64,000 nt of DNA from Calliopum simillimum (taxonomy: Eukaryota; Arthropoda; Insecta; Diptera; Lauxaniidae): contig OX638371.1 of the NCBI GenBank assembly GCA_951812925.1, positions 113,979,124 through 114,043,123 on the forward strand. Direction: 5' to 3'. Shown one piece after another: positions 35,706-49,100 of this stretch. The notes below the pieces were generated by a model. It was not told the origin of the DNA and searched no databases. It was given only the letters and a program-made list of their open reading frames with translations. Within the stretch, counting starts at the first letter, position 1. The number at the start of each line of letters is the position of its first letter. The position numbers were made by a program, and so were the translations under genes.

Positions 35706-36899
35706 TACAAATAAGTACTTCTAAGGCCCCCGCATTTAGAAAATTTTAGGAGTTGCCTTAAAATTGTAAAATTTATTTTCAAGTTCTTTCCTTTTTTCCA
35801 GTTTTATTTGTGGCCAAAAATTGTTTTAAAGCTGTTTTTCATTTACTATCAGGGTCAGAATTTTTTAATTTAATTTTATTTTTTTTTTTTTTTTTTTTGA
35901 TTTTTCATTCTTGCAGTTCAAGCTGTCTACTATAGTCTCTGTAAATATACACTTTTTTCATTCTGTTATCCAACACTGCATACGTTCGTAATCGGATTTT
36001 ACACCAAACAAAACTTTGTAAACTGTAAAAAATAAATCTGCAATTTAACACATTTTCAACAACAGCAACAAACAACAAAAAAAAAAAATCATTGTAGCAT
36101 TTTCATAACTTAACAATTAAAAGCTTAAATGTTGCAGACAACAACCGCGAAGCATTTTATCAACGCCCTCAACAAAACCAACTGACCAACATCCAACGAG
36201 GCCAATTAACACAAGTAAAATTAATATGCTGCCCAAAATCCTCAGTCCACTGGGGAGCTTTTAAAAGTTGCATGTCATCGTGCTGTCGAGCATAAAAAAA
36301 AATATAAAAAAAAACCGAATGAAAAATACGTTTTTTCACTAACTACTCGCACAATCCTGTCGCACATGATAAAACAGAAAACAGCCACTAAAGTCATTTT
36401 CACTACATACACATGTATGCATTTAAATCTTGCACATGTGTCACTCTGTGTCTGTCTGCAAAAGTATGTGTGCAGAACTTTTATGTGAAATGTTATTAAT
36501 TACTTTATGTGCTGGCTGCTGGTTGCAATAAATTGGCCACTACACGCACTTAACAGTTTGTTTTTTTAATTGGTTTTTTTTTTTTTTTTTTGGTTCTGGA
36601 AAGTAAAAAACAAACAACTTTACACTCACTGGATTGGGCCAACTCCGTTTAATGGTTTTCATGAACTTCATCAGGCCACGTTTATTTGCTTTTATTTTAT
36701 TGACTCGGGCTTAATTTAACTTTTATGTGTTCTGTCAATACAGGTAACTTTATGTTTGCTGTATATTCAGATCATTCTTTGCGTCCAACGTTTCTATAGG
36801 GGCTATCCAAACTCTTCACTGACTGGCTTTTGAACTAGAACAAAGAAAAATTTGTAAGTAAAGAGTACCCCAATAAGAGTGCAATTATTTATTTAAATT
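35706..36899. other. Non-coding stretch upstream of Phactr exons
   Basis: Poly-T at 35879-35899, CAACAACA at 36058-36075 and a CAA-rich segment at 36137-36225 with open frames but no supported exon structure. Confidence 0.45.
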
Positions 36900-37075
36900 G
36901 ATTGTTTCACTCACAATGCGTTAAGTGGCGCCATCCTACTGAAACCACATGTCATCCAGATCCCTGCCATTCACTTGGGGCCACAAGAACTCCGTTATCA
37001 TGTTCCTGTAACGAATGCCGTTCCAAATCACTGCATTGCCTTATTTTCAAAAAAGTAAGGCCCAATCACGCTGCC
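36900..37075 (-). pseudogene. DDE transposase fragment (IS630/Tc1-mariner superfamily)
   Basis: On the minus strand, across shifted frames, VIGPYFFENKA, GIRYRNMITEFLWP, and MWFQ-stop-DGAT resemble the second-Asp region (IGPYFFE...NIWFQQDGATCH) of an insect transposon type often labelled as a Tc-like or mariner-like DDE endonuclease. Only about 60 codons remain and there are several stops. Confidence 0.7.
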
Positions 37076-37473
37076 TGTGTTGCTCTAAATTATCAGTTGT
37101 CAAACTGTTTTCTTGTTTTTTTTTTTTTTTTTTTTGGTTGACAACGCTCTACTGTACAAATAGCGACAAATTGAAAACTTGCGTGACTTGCGGGACACAC
37201 TCTTGTCCGAATACAATTCCTAGTATTTGTGTGTATTTTGGTTGCATTTTTACTATATTTTTTGTATGGGCGGTAGGCGTATCTAGTCTAGAAAAAGCAT
37301 AATTTAGCCCTCATAGTCAAAGACAAAGCCAGGCATTTAATTCACTTTTTATTAAAAATTGAACTAACAAATTTACTGGAAAAAGCATAGAAAATTGCCA
37401 GAACTTATAAAAAATTATTGCATACTTTAAGTATTCAACTCTTTTTACAACAATTTTATTCTTCACATTTCAG
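37076..37473. other. Intron immediately upstream of Phactr exon
   Basis: Holds a poly-T run (37116-37135) and the acceptor tract before 37474; nothing else is recognisable. Confidence 0.5.
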
Positions 37474-37737
37474 AACCCAGAAAAGACAAGACTGATGCAC
37501 CGATCGGTGGTAATGGTACGCTATCGCCCAATACCGAACAACCATCATGTCAAGGCTCAATGTTACCACCACCGGGTGGTGGCCAACAGAATCATGGCAA
37601 TGGTGGGCGAGGCGATCAAATCGATTCACATTCACAAAATTCCAAAATGGAGCGTCCCAGTACGCTCGGCGGCAGCAGCGGCGGTGGTACAAATAAATTA
37701 TCACGTCGTGTAAATATTTGCTACCACAATGAGCATT
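37474..37737 (+). CDS. Phactr: Phactr coding exon (first one found in the window)
   Basis: The acceptor is TTTCACATTTCAG ending at 37473 and the donor is GTAAGT at 37738. The exon starts with the last two bases of a split codon and ends with the first base of another. It encodes about 87 residues rich in Gly, Pro, Gln and Ser, with a basic start (PRKDKTDAP) and a basic patch (KLSRRVN) near the end. No folded domain is visible, as expected for the long disordered middle of PHACTR proteins. The preceding exon must end in phase 1; if it ended in G the split codon would be Glu. Nothing here identifies the gene alone; it is assigned by frame continuity into the RPEL exons. Confidence 0.85.
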
Positions 37738-40080
37738 GTAAGTAGCAACTGCATTTTTATATTAATTGTTTCGCCAGTTTCTTATTTTTGAAGTTGAACT
37801 ACATACCAAAAAAAAAAAAAAATGCTAACAATTTAAGCTAAAAAATATAAATAAGAAGCATTTCACATATCACCAGATGTACAACTGCTCGTGCTCGTAT
37901 ATAACGAATATATTATTTAAGGAACCATGAATTTTTCATATTCATATGGCAAAAATGTAGTATCATCATCACAAATATCAAAAATATTTGTAAGAATTCC
38001 AATGTTTAGAACTTTTTTCCTCTAAATTCCTTCCTTCCTCACTCATACATAAAAGTATGCTAAACCAACAATCATGTCACTTCAAACACCAACACTCGAT
38101 TTTTTTTCTTTCTACAACTTCTACTTACAGATCCCGATGGTGGACAAAACTCAGCTGGCTCTCAACATATGGGTGGCGGTCCACCAGGTAGTACACCACC
38201 ACCCTATAGCGATATACATCACCATCATCATCAACAGCTGCAACAGCAGCTACAACAGCATCACCTTCATCAGCAACAGCAACAGCAGCAGCAGCAGCAG
38301 CAAGGCCAAAAACATTCTGGCCATGTACTGTTATCAGAGTTTCCTGAACCGCCGATACCATTGTCGGAAATTGGACCCATCCCACCGCCACCGATGTTCT
38401 CAACACCTAGTCCAACATTAATTGCGGGGCGACCGCATGGCCCAGGTGCGGTTAATGATCAGGACTATCAGGATTATGATTATGATGGTAGGCAACTTTG
38501 CAGCAACATAAAACAAACGAATGAAAAAATGCGCTCTTTTCTACATTGAGTCAATTAAAACTTTTTTTTTCAAAGAACTTTTTCAGTATCATATAATTTT
38601 TCCTTCTTCTTCTTCTTGGTTTCATCATTATTTTGCGTAGTTTTCAATTATTATTCTCTTCTTGTGCTTTATGTCATGTTCATTTTCTTCGCTTAAGTGC
38701 TTTTAATGTTGTTGAGTAATGGTTTATTACTCCTTATTTTATCTGGGAGATAATAGAGTATTATTTCGAAAATGCCAAATTTTTTTTGTATATATTTTAA
38801 TTTGCTTATTTTATGCCCCAGACAGATGACAGCTTGAATCTAGATTACAAACGCAATAATGTGAAACTTTTTGTTGCATGATTTTAGGCATTTTTTAAAT
38901 ACATATTTCATGGACATTGACTAAAAGAAAATTTCCCAATTCAGAGTCAAAAAAATTCGAACTAGCTTTTCTGATGCTTAACTCACCATTAATCTTGTTT
39001 TTCATGTTTTAGAATTGTTTGGCCCCTGAATTGGGAAATTTTGTTTTAGTCAATGTCTATGAAATATGTATTTAAAAAATGCCTAAAATCATGCAAGTAA
39101 AAGATTCGCATTATTCCGTCTATAATCAAGATTTAAGCTGTTGTCTGTCTATGGCATCACTCATTTTGTTTTGTCTTATCTGCTTTGTTTCTTTATTTTC
39201 GTTTGTTTTTATATCTTTATTTTATTCTTTTTTGTTCATTTTAATTTATTTACTTTACATTTTTTTTTATTTTATAATCTTTTATTTTACTTTACTACTT
39301 TTACTTCATTTTATACAGGGTGAATCGCATAAAGTTACGAAACTTCTGGGAGGTGATAGAGAAGGCCTAGACTAACAAAAAATTGGAATTGAGTGGGGTC
39401 TAAAATGTACCCCTGAAGAGTAATAGGGTTAAAACTGATTTTCTGACTTGTTTTAGAAAAATGCATTTTTTGGATCACCCTAGCATTTTAGAGAAATATT
39501 TTTAAAAGAAACTTTGAGCTAGTTGTTTGAGCTTTCTAAGAATGCATTTGGTTTAAAGGGCTTGAAAGGATTTCCCAAAGTTCTGGAACTTTAAAGTTGA
39601 TATTTAAAATTTTTTCCCTAATTTTGGACTTTGGCGGCCATTTTAGTATAAAAAAGATCCTATTAACGTAATTTATTATATTTTTTTGTTTTTGGAATCT
39701 TCGTTAAATATCCTTTAATTCAATAGTGCATTTGTTATACCAACTTTTAAATTTGTGGTCGGAAAAAAATCTTTTCTATGTCACGGTGGTTTTTAAAAAA
39801 TTTTAACTTTTTGAAATACCACCCGCGATTTTTTCAGGAATAATGTTGGGGGACCCTTCTAGTATCTAAATCCGCAAACCGCGAAATCGAACGTCCAGCC
39901 GTTTTTTTTTTTCGACCTTTTATTTTTTTTTAAGGATTTTTGAGTATGTCTCGGTGTGTATATACATATTATGTACACATATATATGTATATACGTACAT
40001 ATATATACTTGTATATGTATATATGAGAAATATATATACATGGATATATATATACATACATACATACATACATACATACA

Positions 40081-40112
<32 letters not shown>

Positions 40113-43100
40113 AAAGATATCGTTTCCGCACCATTTATTTTTTAAAAAAATCGGTTTTTTCGTATTTAAGAAAAACACAAACAAAAACCGGAAACGGAAG
40201 TAGTTACTCCAGATGTGGTTTTTGATGCTTAATCCGATTCCGGTATTAGAATTGCTCTATTACGTCTGGACTTTGAGATATATTTACATATATGTTTAAA
40301 GGACACCATTTTTTTTCCTGTTTTTGAAGTTATATAACAAGATAAGATAATATTATGCCGTAAAATCCGGTATGACAGTTAATAGTCCTAGTTTTTTCCT
40401 TGAAAACTCAATCAAATCAACAACGATATTTTTTTTTTTGTCGGAGATATCTTTGCCTAAAAAGTTAAAAAACTGCAAAAACACGATTTTTGGCTATATT
40501 GGATGTTATATGCAGGACGCACAAAATTTTTTTGGGAATTTCTATTACCAGAAACATTTGGTACTTTCTTTTGGCTTTAAATAATGCTATCAAGTGTTTA
40601 TCTGCAATATTTCTCTGCAAAGTTATGTTAACTTTAAAATCACACCATGAAACTTAAAGCGAAAAATCTCGGTTTTCGGCTATATTTGAGGTTGTATACA
40701 GTACGGACGAAATTCTTCTGCTCTTTTTTACCAACAGAAGCATTTAAAACCATTCTTTATCTTCAAAATGCGCTAACAAGTGGTCACTTGTAAATGTTTT
40801 CTAAAAAGTTATGACTATTTTAAGACGACATGTTGCTGCAATATAAGGAATACTCGTACACTGTGAGTTTGCACTTCATAATGTAATTTTTAAATGGATA
40901 ACTTTGTGGAAAACAATCACAAGAGACCTCTTGATAGCTTATTTTGAAGATAAAGAATGGTTTTAAATGCTTCGGTTAGTAAAAAAGAGCAGACGATTTT
41001 CGTCCGTACTGTATACAACCTCAAATATAGCCGAAAACCGAGATTTTTCGCTTTAAGTTTCATGGTGTGATTTTAAAGTTAACATAACTTTGCAGAGAAA
41101 TATTGCAGATAAACACTTGATAGCTCAATTTAAAGCCAAAAGAAAGTACCAAATGTTTCTGGTAATAGAAATTCCCAAAAAAATTTTGTGCGTCCTGCAT
41201 ATAACATCCAATATAGCCAAAAATCGTGTTTTTGCACTTTTTTAACTTTTTAGGCAAAGATATCTCCGACAAAAAAAAAGATATCGGTATCGGTTTGATT
41301 GAGTTTTCAAGGAAAAAAATAGGGCTATTAACTGTCATACCAGATTTTACGGCATAATATTACCTTATCTTGTTATATAACTTCAAAAATAGGAAAAAAA
41401 AAATGGTAATGGTGTCCTTTAAACATATATGTAAGGATATCTCAAAGTCCAGACGTAATAGAGCAATTCTAATACCGGAATCGGATTAAGCATCAAAAAC
41501 CACATCTGGAGTAACTACTTTCGTTTCCGGTTTTTGTTTGTGTTTTTCTTAAATACGAAAAAACCGATTTTTTAAAAAAATAAATGGTGCGGAAACGATA
41601 CCTTTTATATGTATGTATGTATGTATGTATATATATATCCACATATATAAATTACACATACATACATACGCAAGTATAAATATGTACGTATATACATATA
41701 TATGTGTACATAATATGTATATACACACCGAGACATACTCAAAAATCGTTAAAAAAACTAAAAGGTCGAAAAAAAAAAACGGCTGGGCGTTCGATTTCGC
41801 GGTTTGCGGATTTAGATACTAGAAGGGTCCCCCTACATTATCCCTGAAAAAAATCACGGGTGGTATTTCAAAAAGTTAAAATTTTTTAAAAACCACCATG
41901 ACGTAACACACGGGTTACGCCACCCTCTATCTATTGGAACCTTCAAGCGGATTGTTCTTGAAACGTATTTTTTTGTGACCTCAATTAAAAACATTTGGTA
42001 TGATAAATATACTACCGAATTAAAGGAAACTTAACGAAGATTCCAAAAAAAAATTATTAAAGGTAATGTCAATAGTACCTTTTTTGTACTACAATGGCCG
42101 CCAAAGTCAAACAAAAATAGGAAAAAACATTTAAAATATCAACTTTAAAGGTCCAGAACTTTGAGAAATCCTTTTATAAACCCTTTAAACCAAATGCACT
42201 CTTAGAAAGCTCAAACAATTAGCTAAGACTTTCCCATTAAAATATTTTCTCTAAAATGTTAGGGTGACCCAATAAATTTTTTTTCTAAAACAAGGCAGAA
42301 AATTAGTTTTAACCCTATAATTCCTCAGGTGTGCATTTTAATCACGCCCCAAAGTGCATTTTTGCTAGTCTACGCCTCCTCTATCACCTAATAGAAGCTT
42401 CGCAACCTTATACGATATACCCTGTATATTATATTTCTTTTTATTTATTTATTTTGTTTTGTTTTATACAAACTCTGTTTATTTTTTTGTTTAATTTCAT
42501 TTTGCTTATTTTTTTTTCTCTTTATTTATTATTTTTTTCTTCTTTTTATGTTTTGTTTTTTATTTATTTATTTTTTTTTTTTTTAATTTTTTTATTGTTT
42601 TATTATTTTATAAAATTTTTTTATTTTATTTTCTTTTTTTTTAATTTTTTTCAATTTTGTTTATTTTATATATTTTGATTTTTATGTTCATTATATATAT
42701 TTTATTTTATATTTTTATTTTATTTATACTATAATTTTTTTATTTTACTTCACTCTTAATTTTCTTGTTCTATTTGCTTTTTTTATGTTATTTATCCGTT
42801 GACTTATATCTTTACTTATAATAATAATTCCAACTTCTTAGAAAAACTTTTTAATATTTTTACTTACTTGACTGTTTCATTATCTCTTTCGTATAATTTA
42901 CACAGATCAAGATCCTGATCAGGATGAAATCGATTCCGATGAGGAATACATGTTCCAACACCAGCAGCAACACCTACAACAACATCCCAATCATGTCGAT
43001 ACCCAACGCATTGAGGAAATTCCAGCCAAAGAGCCAAAACCAAATGCAGTTCCTCTCAAGTCAGCATTAAAAAAGAAGCCTGGGCAAACGACACCATCAC

Positions 43101-46100
43101 CAGGCACACCAACGCAGGAGCACACTAAAGTATCAAACGGTGGTGGTAATGCACAATATAATAGTGGTGCTTCGGGGTCTGCAAATCAACGACCATTAGT
43201 TGTGCGGCAGGATGCGAATAATCACTCACTCAAGTAAGTTACGGAGGATTTAACATTTTTACTATCCTTAGTTGGGTTTTTTTTTTTTTTGTTTCAAGTT
43301 TCTCTTCTTTTGATTGTTACTTCCTTTTTTGAATAATTTTTGTTTAATATTTTTATTCAGTTTTTTTTTTTACTTATATATGAAAATACCTTTTTGTTTT
43401 TTTTTTTGTTTTTTTTTTTTTTTCAATATAATACTACAAATTTTTTTTTAGCGTGTAGTTTGTCGTTCACCATTTTTTATTACTTTTAATACTTATTTCT
43501 TACCTCTTCTTATTCTTCTTCTTCTACTTTATTTACTCAAATTTATATTTACCTACTACTACTTCCACACATTTACATTATTCACCCCTGAATAATTAGG
43601 CCGATACTACGTCCACGGATTAGAATATGGTAAAGATTTAATTAATTCAACGATTTTAATTATTTATGCAATGGTTTTTTGGTTTTTCATTGATTCTTTT
43701 CCTTTAATTTTCCCAATTATGGCTTGAGTTTGTTTTTTGTATCATACACCCCCCCCCCCCCCCCCCATATGATTTTTAGTACATTATAGATATTGATTTT
43801 TGTAAGAATATTTTTAACAAACTGTATGTATAGTAAAAATTATATGGAATTTCTCAGCATGCGTATTCATTTTGTAACAAAGTTTTGCTGTATGTTGGGT
43901 TGCTACTTATCTAAATGGAGAATTTTTAAAATTTAGACGGTACACAAGAGATGACTCTTTGAAAAATTTATATCGAGTTACAAGTGAACTATGCTTTTTG
44001 TGAGAACGACGGTCTGTTGGGCAAAATACGAAACGTAGTCAAAAATATCAAATTTTGTTTTGGATATATCAGATTGTAACTGCAACTCTTGTGTTACCAA
44101 ATTCCAAATAGATATATAACAGCCCACGTATGAGTAAAAACTTGTAGATTGTATTTTTGGGTACAAAATAAAATGCATGTGGTATTTTGGTTTAAATTTT
44201 TGTGTATAAATGAAATGATTTCAAAATTTATGAGCGCTAAGAGACTTGGACTTTTGAATCCATCGAAGTATCTCTAAGAGAAAATGAAACCTCAATAATG
44301 TAATTCCTCAGGCAATCAAGACACTCAGTTTATAAACTCTTTTCTCAAATTTTTTTCTAAGGACAAGAATAAAACAAGGTCTATTTTTTGACTTTGACAA
44401 TTATTTTAGTATGAAAAAGATCCTATTAACATACACTTTTATAACTTTGTTTGGAATTCTCATTAAATATTCCATGATTCGGTTGTACATTTTTTATACC
44501 AATTTTTTGATTTGAGGTCAGGAAAAATACTTAACTAAAAGAATCAGTGATTTTGTTAGACAAAATTATTCCGCTTCCATATTTTAAAAATTCTTTCGAA
44601 ACTACATATGTACATAATATGCTATTTTGACTTGAATTATTTTTTTCTGACCTCCAACAAAAAATACAAGTATGACAAATGCACAACCGTATTAAAGGAA
44701 ATTTAATAGGGATTTGAAAAAAAAATATATATATATGAGCCGTTTATTTTGAAAGTGGCCTAAGTCCATGTAAGTAAAAGCAAAAGTAATGTCAAAATAT
44801 GAATTAGCTGGCATTTTGTTCAAAACGAATAAAATTGAATTCTGTCTTTACAGAAAGTTTACCACATTGTGTGAAATCTATGGCGTTATGTTTAAAAAAT
44901 AGTATCGGGCAAAAAACCGATTATTGCGGCCCATAATGTGAATGACATTAGGTCAATGGACTTAGGTCACTTTCAAAATAAACGGCTCATATATATAAGA
45001 CTATTTTATTTGGACTTTTTTCATTAAAAAATGGCCGCAAAATATATAAAAAAAATTTTCATTTCATTTTTAAAGGCCCAAAGCTTTCCAAAATTCTTTT
45101 TAATACTAGAAATTTATCTCTAAAAAGTTTCTTCAAATTAGTGAAAATGAACAAGCTACAGCAAATCGAAAACTTCAGCGCATAATGGGGGTTATCGTGA
45201 ATAAATATTCCCGGGGAATTTTCTCAGGCTGCCGTGCATTCTCTATTGCAGTTTAAGAAAATTCCCCGGGAATCTTGATTCACGATATGAAAAAACAAAA
45301 ATCATGTCCCAAAACTATGCAACATTCTTTTTATTTATCGAATTTTTCCAAAATCAATGCACATTTATATTCGTTTTAAAAAATTGTATTTGCATAATAC
45401 TTTTAAAAAGAAATAACATTAATTAAATAATTTTAAATCTTTTAATATAATTTTAGGACTTGATTTCCATTTGTATATTAAGCACTGAAGTTTTAGATTC
45501 GCTGTAGCTCGTTCATTTTCAACAACTTGAGGAAACTTTGTGGAGAACAATTTTATGATTTTTTACAGTCTTTTATTTTTTGCCGTGACCTTGGTACTTT
45601 AGAGTGGTAGAAACTGTGATAATGTGTACAATTAGTCGAGAACGAAATTTCAGATAAATGACCTCTTTGAATAAAATGTAGCGCACATGATCAGAATAGT
45701 CAAAATTTCGAATAAGTTTTCAAAAGGGTAAGTGAAAACTGAACTTTTTCTTTTTGTATGGCGATTTATACTGTCTAGTGTACATACTCGTTGCCTTGCT
45801 CAATGATTGATAGCTTATTTTAGAAATTTTCAAAAAACCACCCACTGCATTGCTGTGGCACTAAAATGCACTCAAAAATGTATTAATTAAAAATGACGAG
45901 CTACTTTAATGTTAAAATTTTGCCATTATTTTCAAAAGTTGCCAATAAAAAGGTAATAATTTTTGTAAAGTAAAATTTCCTCTCAATTTACAAAAGAAAA
46001 CTAAAATTTTGAAATGTGGGAAAATAATTGCTTTTTAAATCAAAATCCTAAAGCACCTAAAACACTATAATAAAGTAAAGTATTTGCTTCAATTAGCATT

Positions 46101-49100
46101 ATATTAAATAATTCTTGCAAGAGTGCCGTCATTTCTTACAATAAGGCAATTGCATTAGATATATTTAAAAGTATATAAAAAATTACAAGATGCTTAGCAA
46201 ATAGTACTACATTTTAGAGTAGTTTGCTTCAAGTATAAACTGGATTTTTGAAACTTTAATAAAATTGTTGCTCCGCACTCGCATGCCGTATGTGGAGTTC
46301 TTCAAAAGTGAAGAGAAAATTTCAGCATTTAATATTTGCTCAAAAGATTTTCCACTTATTCTGTAGAACATTGGTACAATATGTTTCACATAGGTGCATC
46401 CGTACATACACGTATGTTACAAACTTATTTAACAGTTTTCAACAAATATGTATTTACCTATGTGAAGAAACCTTTGTGGCTTACACTCATAATACACTTA
46501 CAGGTTTTTATAACAACTTTTGAAATGAAAAATAAATAAAAATGGAAAAATAAGTTTTCCAACTTGACTGCCCTTTTGTTTAAGTTGCTACAAAAGTTTT
46601 CAATTGAAAAACTCAAATTAAAAGAACAGCGAATTGTAACAAAAAAAAAGTATCCAACTTTTTCATTTTCATGTAAAAAAATCTCTTTTTTGTTTTCGAC
46701 GAAAATGGCGAAAAGTTCAAGACAAAACTTGAGATTTATGACAATTAAATAAATACAAGCAGCAGTAAAGTCTTAAGAGCTTAATGTCAAAGAATAATTT
46801 ATTAAAATTTATTTAAGGTGGCTCTACCATAAAACAATTTTGAATTTGAGCCTAAGAAATAAGAAGTTATTTTATTTTGTTGAATAAATAATTATCAGGT
46901 GATAAGCCGCGCTGTGACATCAAAACTACCCTGCAGTAAAAATATGAGACAGTCTACAAAAAATACTAGTTCACTGTTAATACAAGCCCCAAACTAGTGA
47001 AAAAGGGATGCAGTGGGGACCAGTTTGATATCAGTTTGTTGTTTGTATGGGCAAATAAATTTGGATCGTAACGAAAACAAAATACAATTTTCGTTTTGTG
47101 TCACTTGAACGTATATGAACAATACTTGAGTAAATATCATCCATTAAAAAAATGGGCAATGCCACGCCCCCTCCACCCGAAATTCGTCGTATCTCTGGAA
47201 ATATTAGACTCAGGGTATGAGATTTGATACATATCTAATTGGCACTGGGAAACAATTTTTCAATAAAAAATGGGCGGGGCCACGCCCCTTCGTTCAAAAA
47301 AAAAACTTAATTTGTCATATCTCTGAAACTATTTGACACAGGCGAATAAGATATCATTTCAGATAAAGTGATGCGAACAGAGTTCATGTTTCTGCGTGAA
47401 TATGTACAACAAGTCAATTAACTTCACTTTATAGCTTCATTGCACTACATTTTTAACTTACTTTTAACTAAATTCCGACCATTGTACCATAACTTAATTT
47501 CTGTATCGAACATAAAAGGTTTAATACTTATATCTAAAACCGCTGCATTTATTTTAAAGCCTACACATGTATGGATGCATGATGGCATATGTAGGTGAAT
47601 AAGCAACCTTAGATACATTACATTAATTAACTTTAACGTTACCACATCAATTTTGGCACAATATCCATGGGTTACATGAATATTACATTAGTCAATCAAA
47701 TTAACAATATCATCATGCCAATATTTAAGTAAAAGGACAACGAAGAATTTTAATATGTAACTAATGCAACAAACAATCAATCAATCATATTCTAAGTTAA
47801 GGGAGAGACGTCCCATTGAAGAAAAAAGTTCTTAAATTTTAAATATTTTCATGCTGTCTTATTCCTAGCTTTTAGTCAAAATAACATGCTCAATTCGCCT
47901 ATCCTAAAATACCACAGTTTCCCACGTGTAATTTTAATGAGAAAAATTTAAGTACTGCATAAAAAAGGCACTAAAAATCTTCAAATTTGACTTAATTTTC
48001 ACTGTTTAAATAGAAATCCTCCCGATAATATATGTAGTCGGAGTGAGAGTTGTGTAAATTTAGCATAAAGTGCTGCATATAAAACAAGCATTATAAAAAA
48101 AGTGAAACATACTTTGAGGCGCTACAAAATCAAACTCATTTCGGCGGTTGGAGTACTTAAATGTTTTTGAAATATATGAATGAAATACCCGTTATTAAAC
48201 TAAACGGCTGACGATTTGTTTGCAAAGGCACAAGCACAAAGTACATTAAGAGCGTAAACGTAAAAAAAAATTTAAAATTCTAAAAAAATACCAGCAAACC
48301 ACCGCAAATTCACTTCCAATACCAAATTTGAGTACCCAAAAAGCACAATAAAAGCACCAGGCGTGAAACAAAAAAACCCAAGACTAAAAAATAAAGAACA
48401 CTTACAATTTATTTGTTCGGCTTTATAATTAATTACAACAGCAGCGAACAAAATTTTTTTTTTTTTGCAATTTTTTCTGATTTTTACTAATGGCGCGTGG
48501 CACACAGCGTGAATTAATGGCGTAAACAAAAAAGAAAAAGAAAAAAGGCCAAATACAAATAAAAAAAAAGTTGGGAAACTTGCGAAATTTTTAAAAAGTC
48601 AAATGTTATTGTAAATAAAAAGAACAACACCAAAAGCTATCAGTTGTAACAATGCGCAGCTGTTACACGTTTCTTTTAAGCCACAGATTAAGAGTGGATG
48701 ACTAATTTCTTTGGTTTTATGCATTAAAATATATCCATTTTTATTGCTTTGTTCTTCAAAACGTATTCAAAAAAGGTGATGGAAATAATTAAGAGTTAGC
48801 TGAACTTTAATTACTCATACGTCATGGTGAAGATTATAAAATTAATATAGAGGGTGTTTTTTTAAGCACGATAGAACATGAAACTGTAAAAATAACACTA
48901 AAAATTAAATTGTAATCAAAATTTTTTTTTCCGGAAGATCAATACATGGCTTTAGCATTTGAAAATTATTTTGGGCGATTGTGTGTACTATAATAATCAC
49001 GAAGACGACTTAAGTTGCACGAATCGACGACTGATTTTCAAAAATCCCCCTAACCACTATGTTTCCCACTCTCACAGTATCGCCTTGGCTCAATACCGTT

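Noticed and set aside
36137..36295. Open CAA-rich segment after GTTGCAG, possible Phactr exon
   Set aside because: Acceptor and donor exist, but the internal phase does not join cleanly to 37474 and the peptide has no family features; CA-rich intron DNA explains it.
39859..40225. Several Tyr/Ile/Cys/His repeat frames on both strands
   Set aside because: All come from CATA and TATA simple repeats.
42331..42678. 115-codon Phe/Leu-rich membrane-like frame
   Set aside because: Produced by T-rich low-complexity intron DNA and the end of the foldback.
43995..44060. CGAAAC...GTAGTC reminiscent of the hammerhead 3' part
   Set aside because: The CTGANGA core and stem II are missing upstream.
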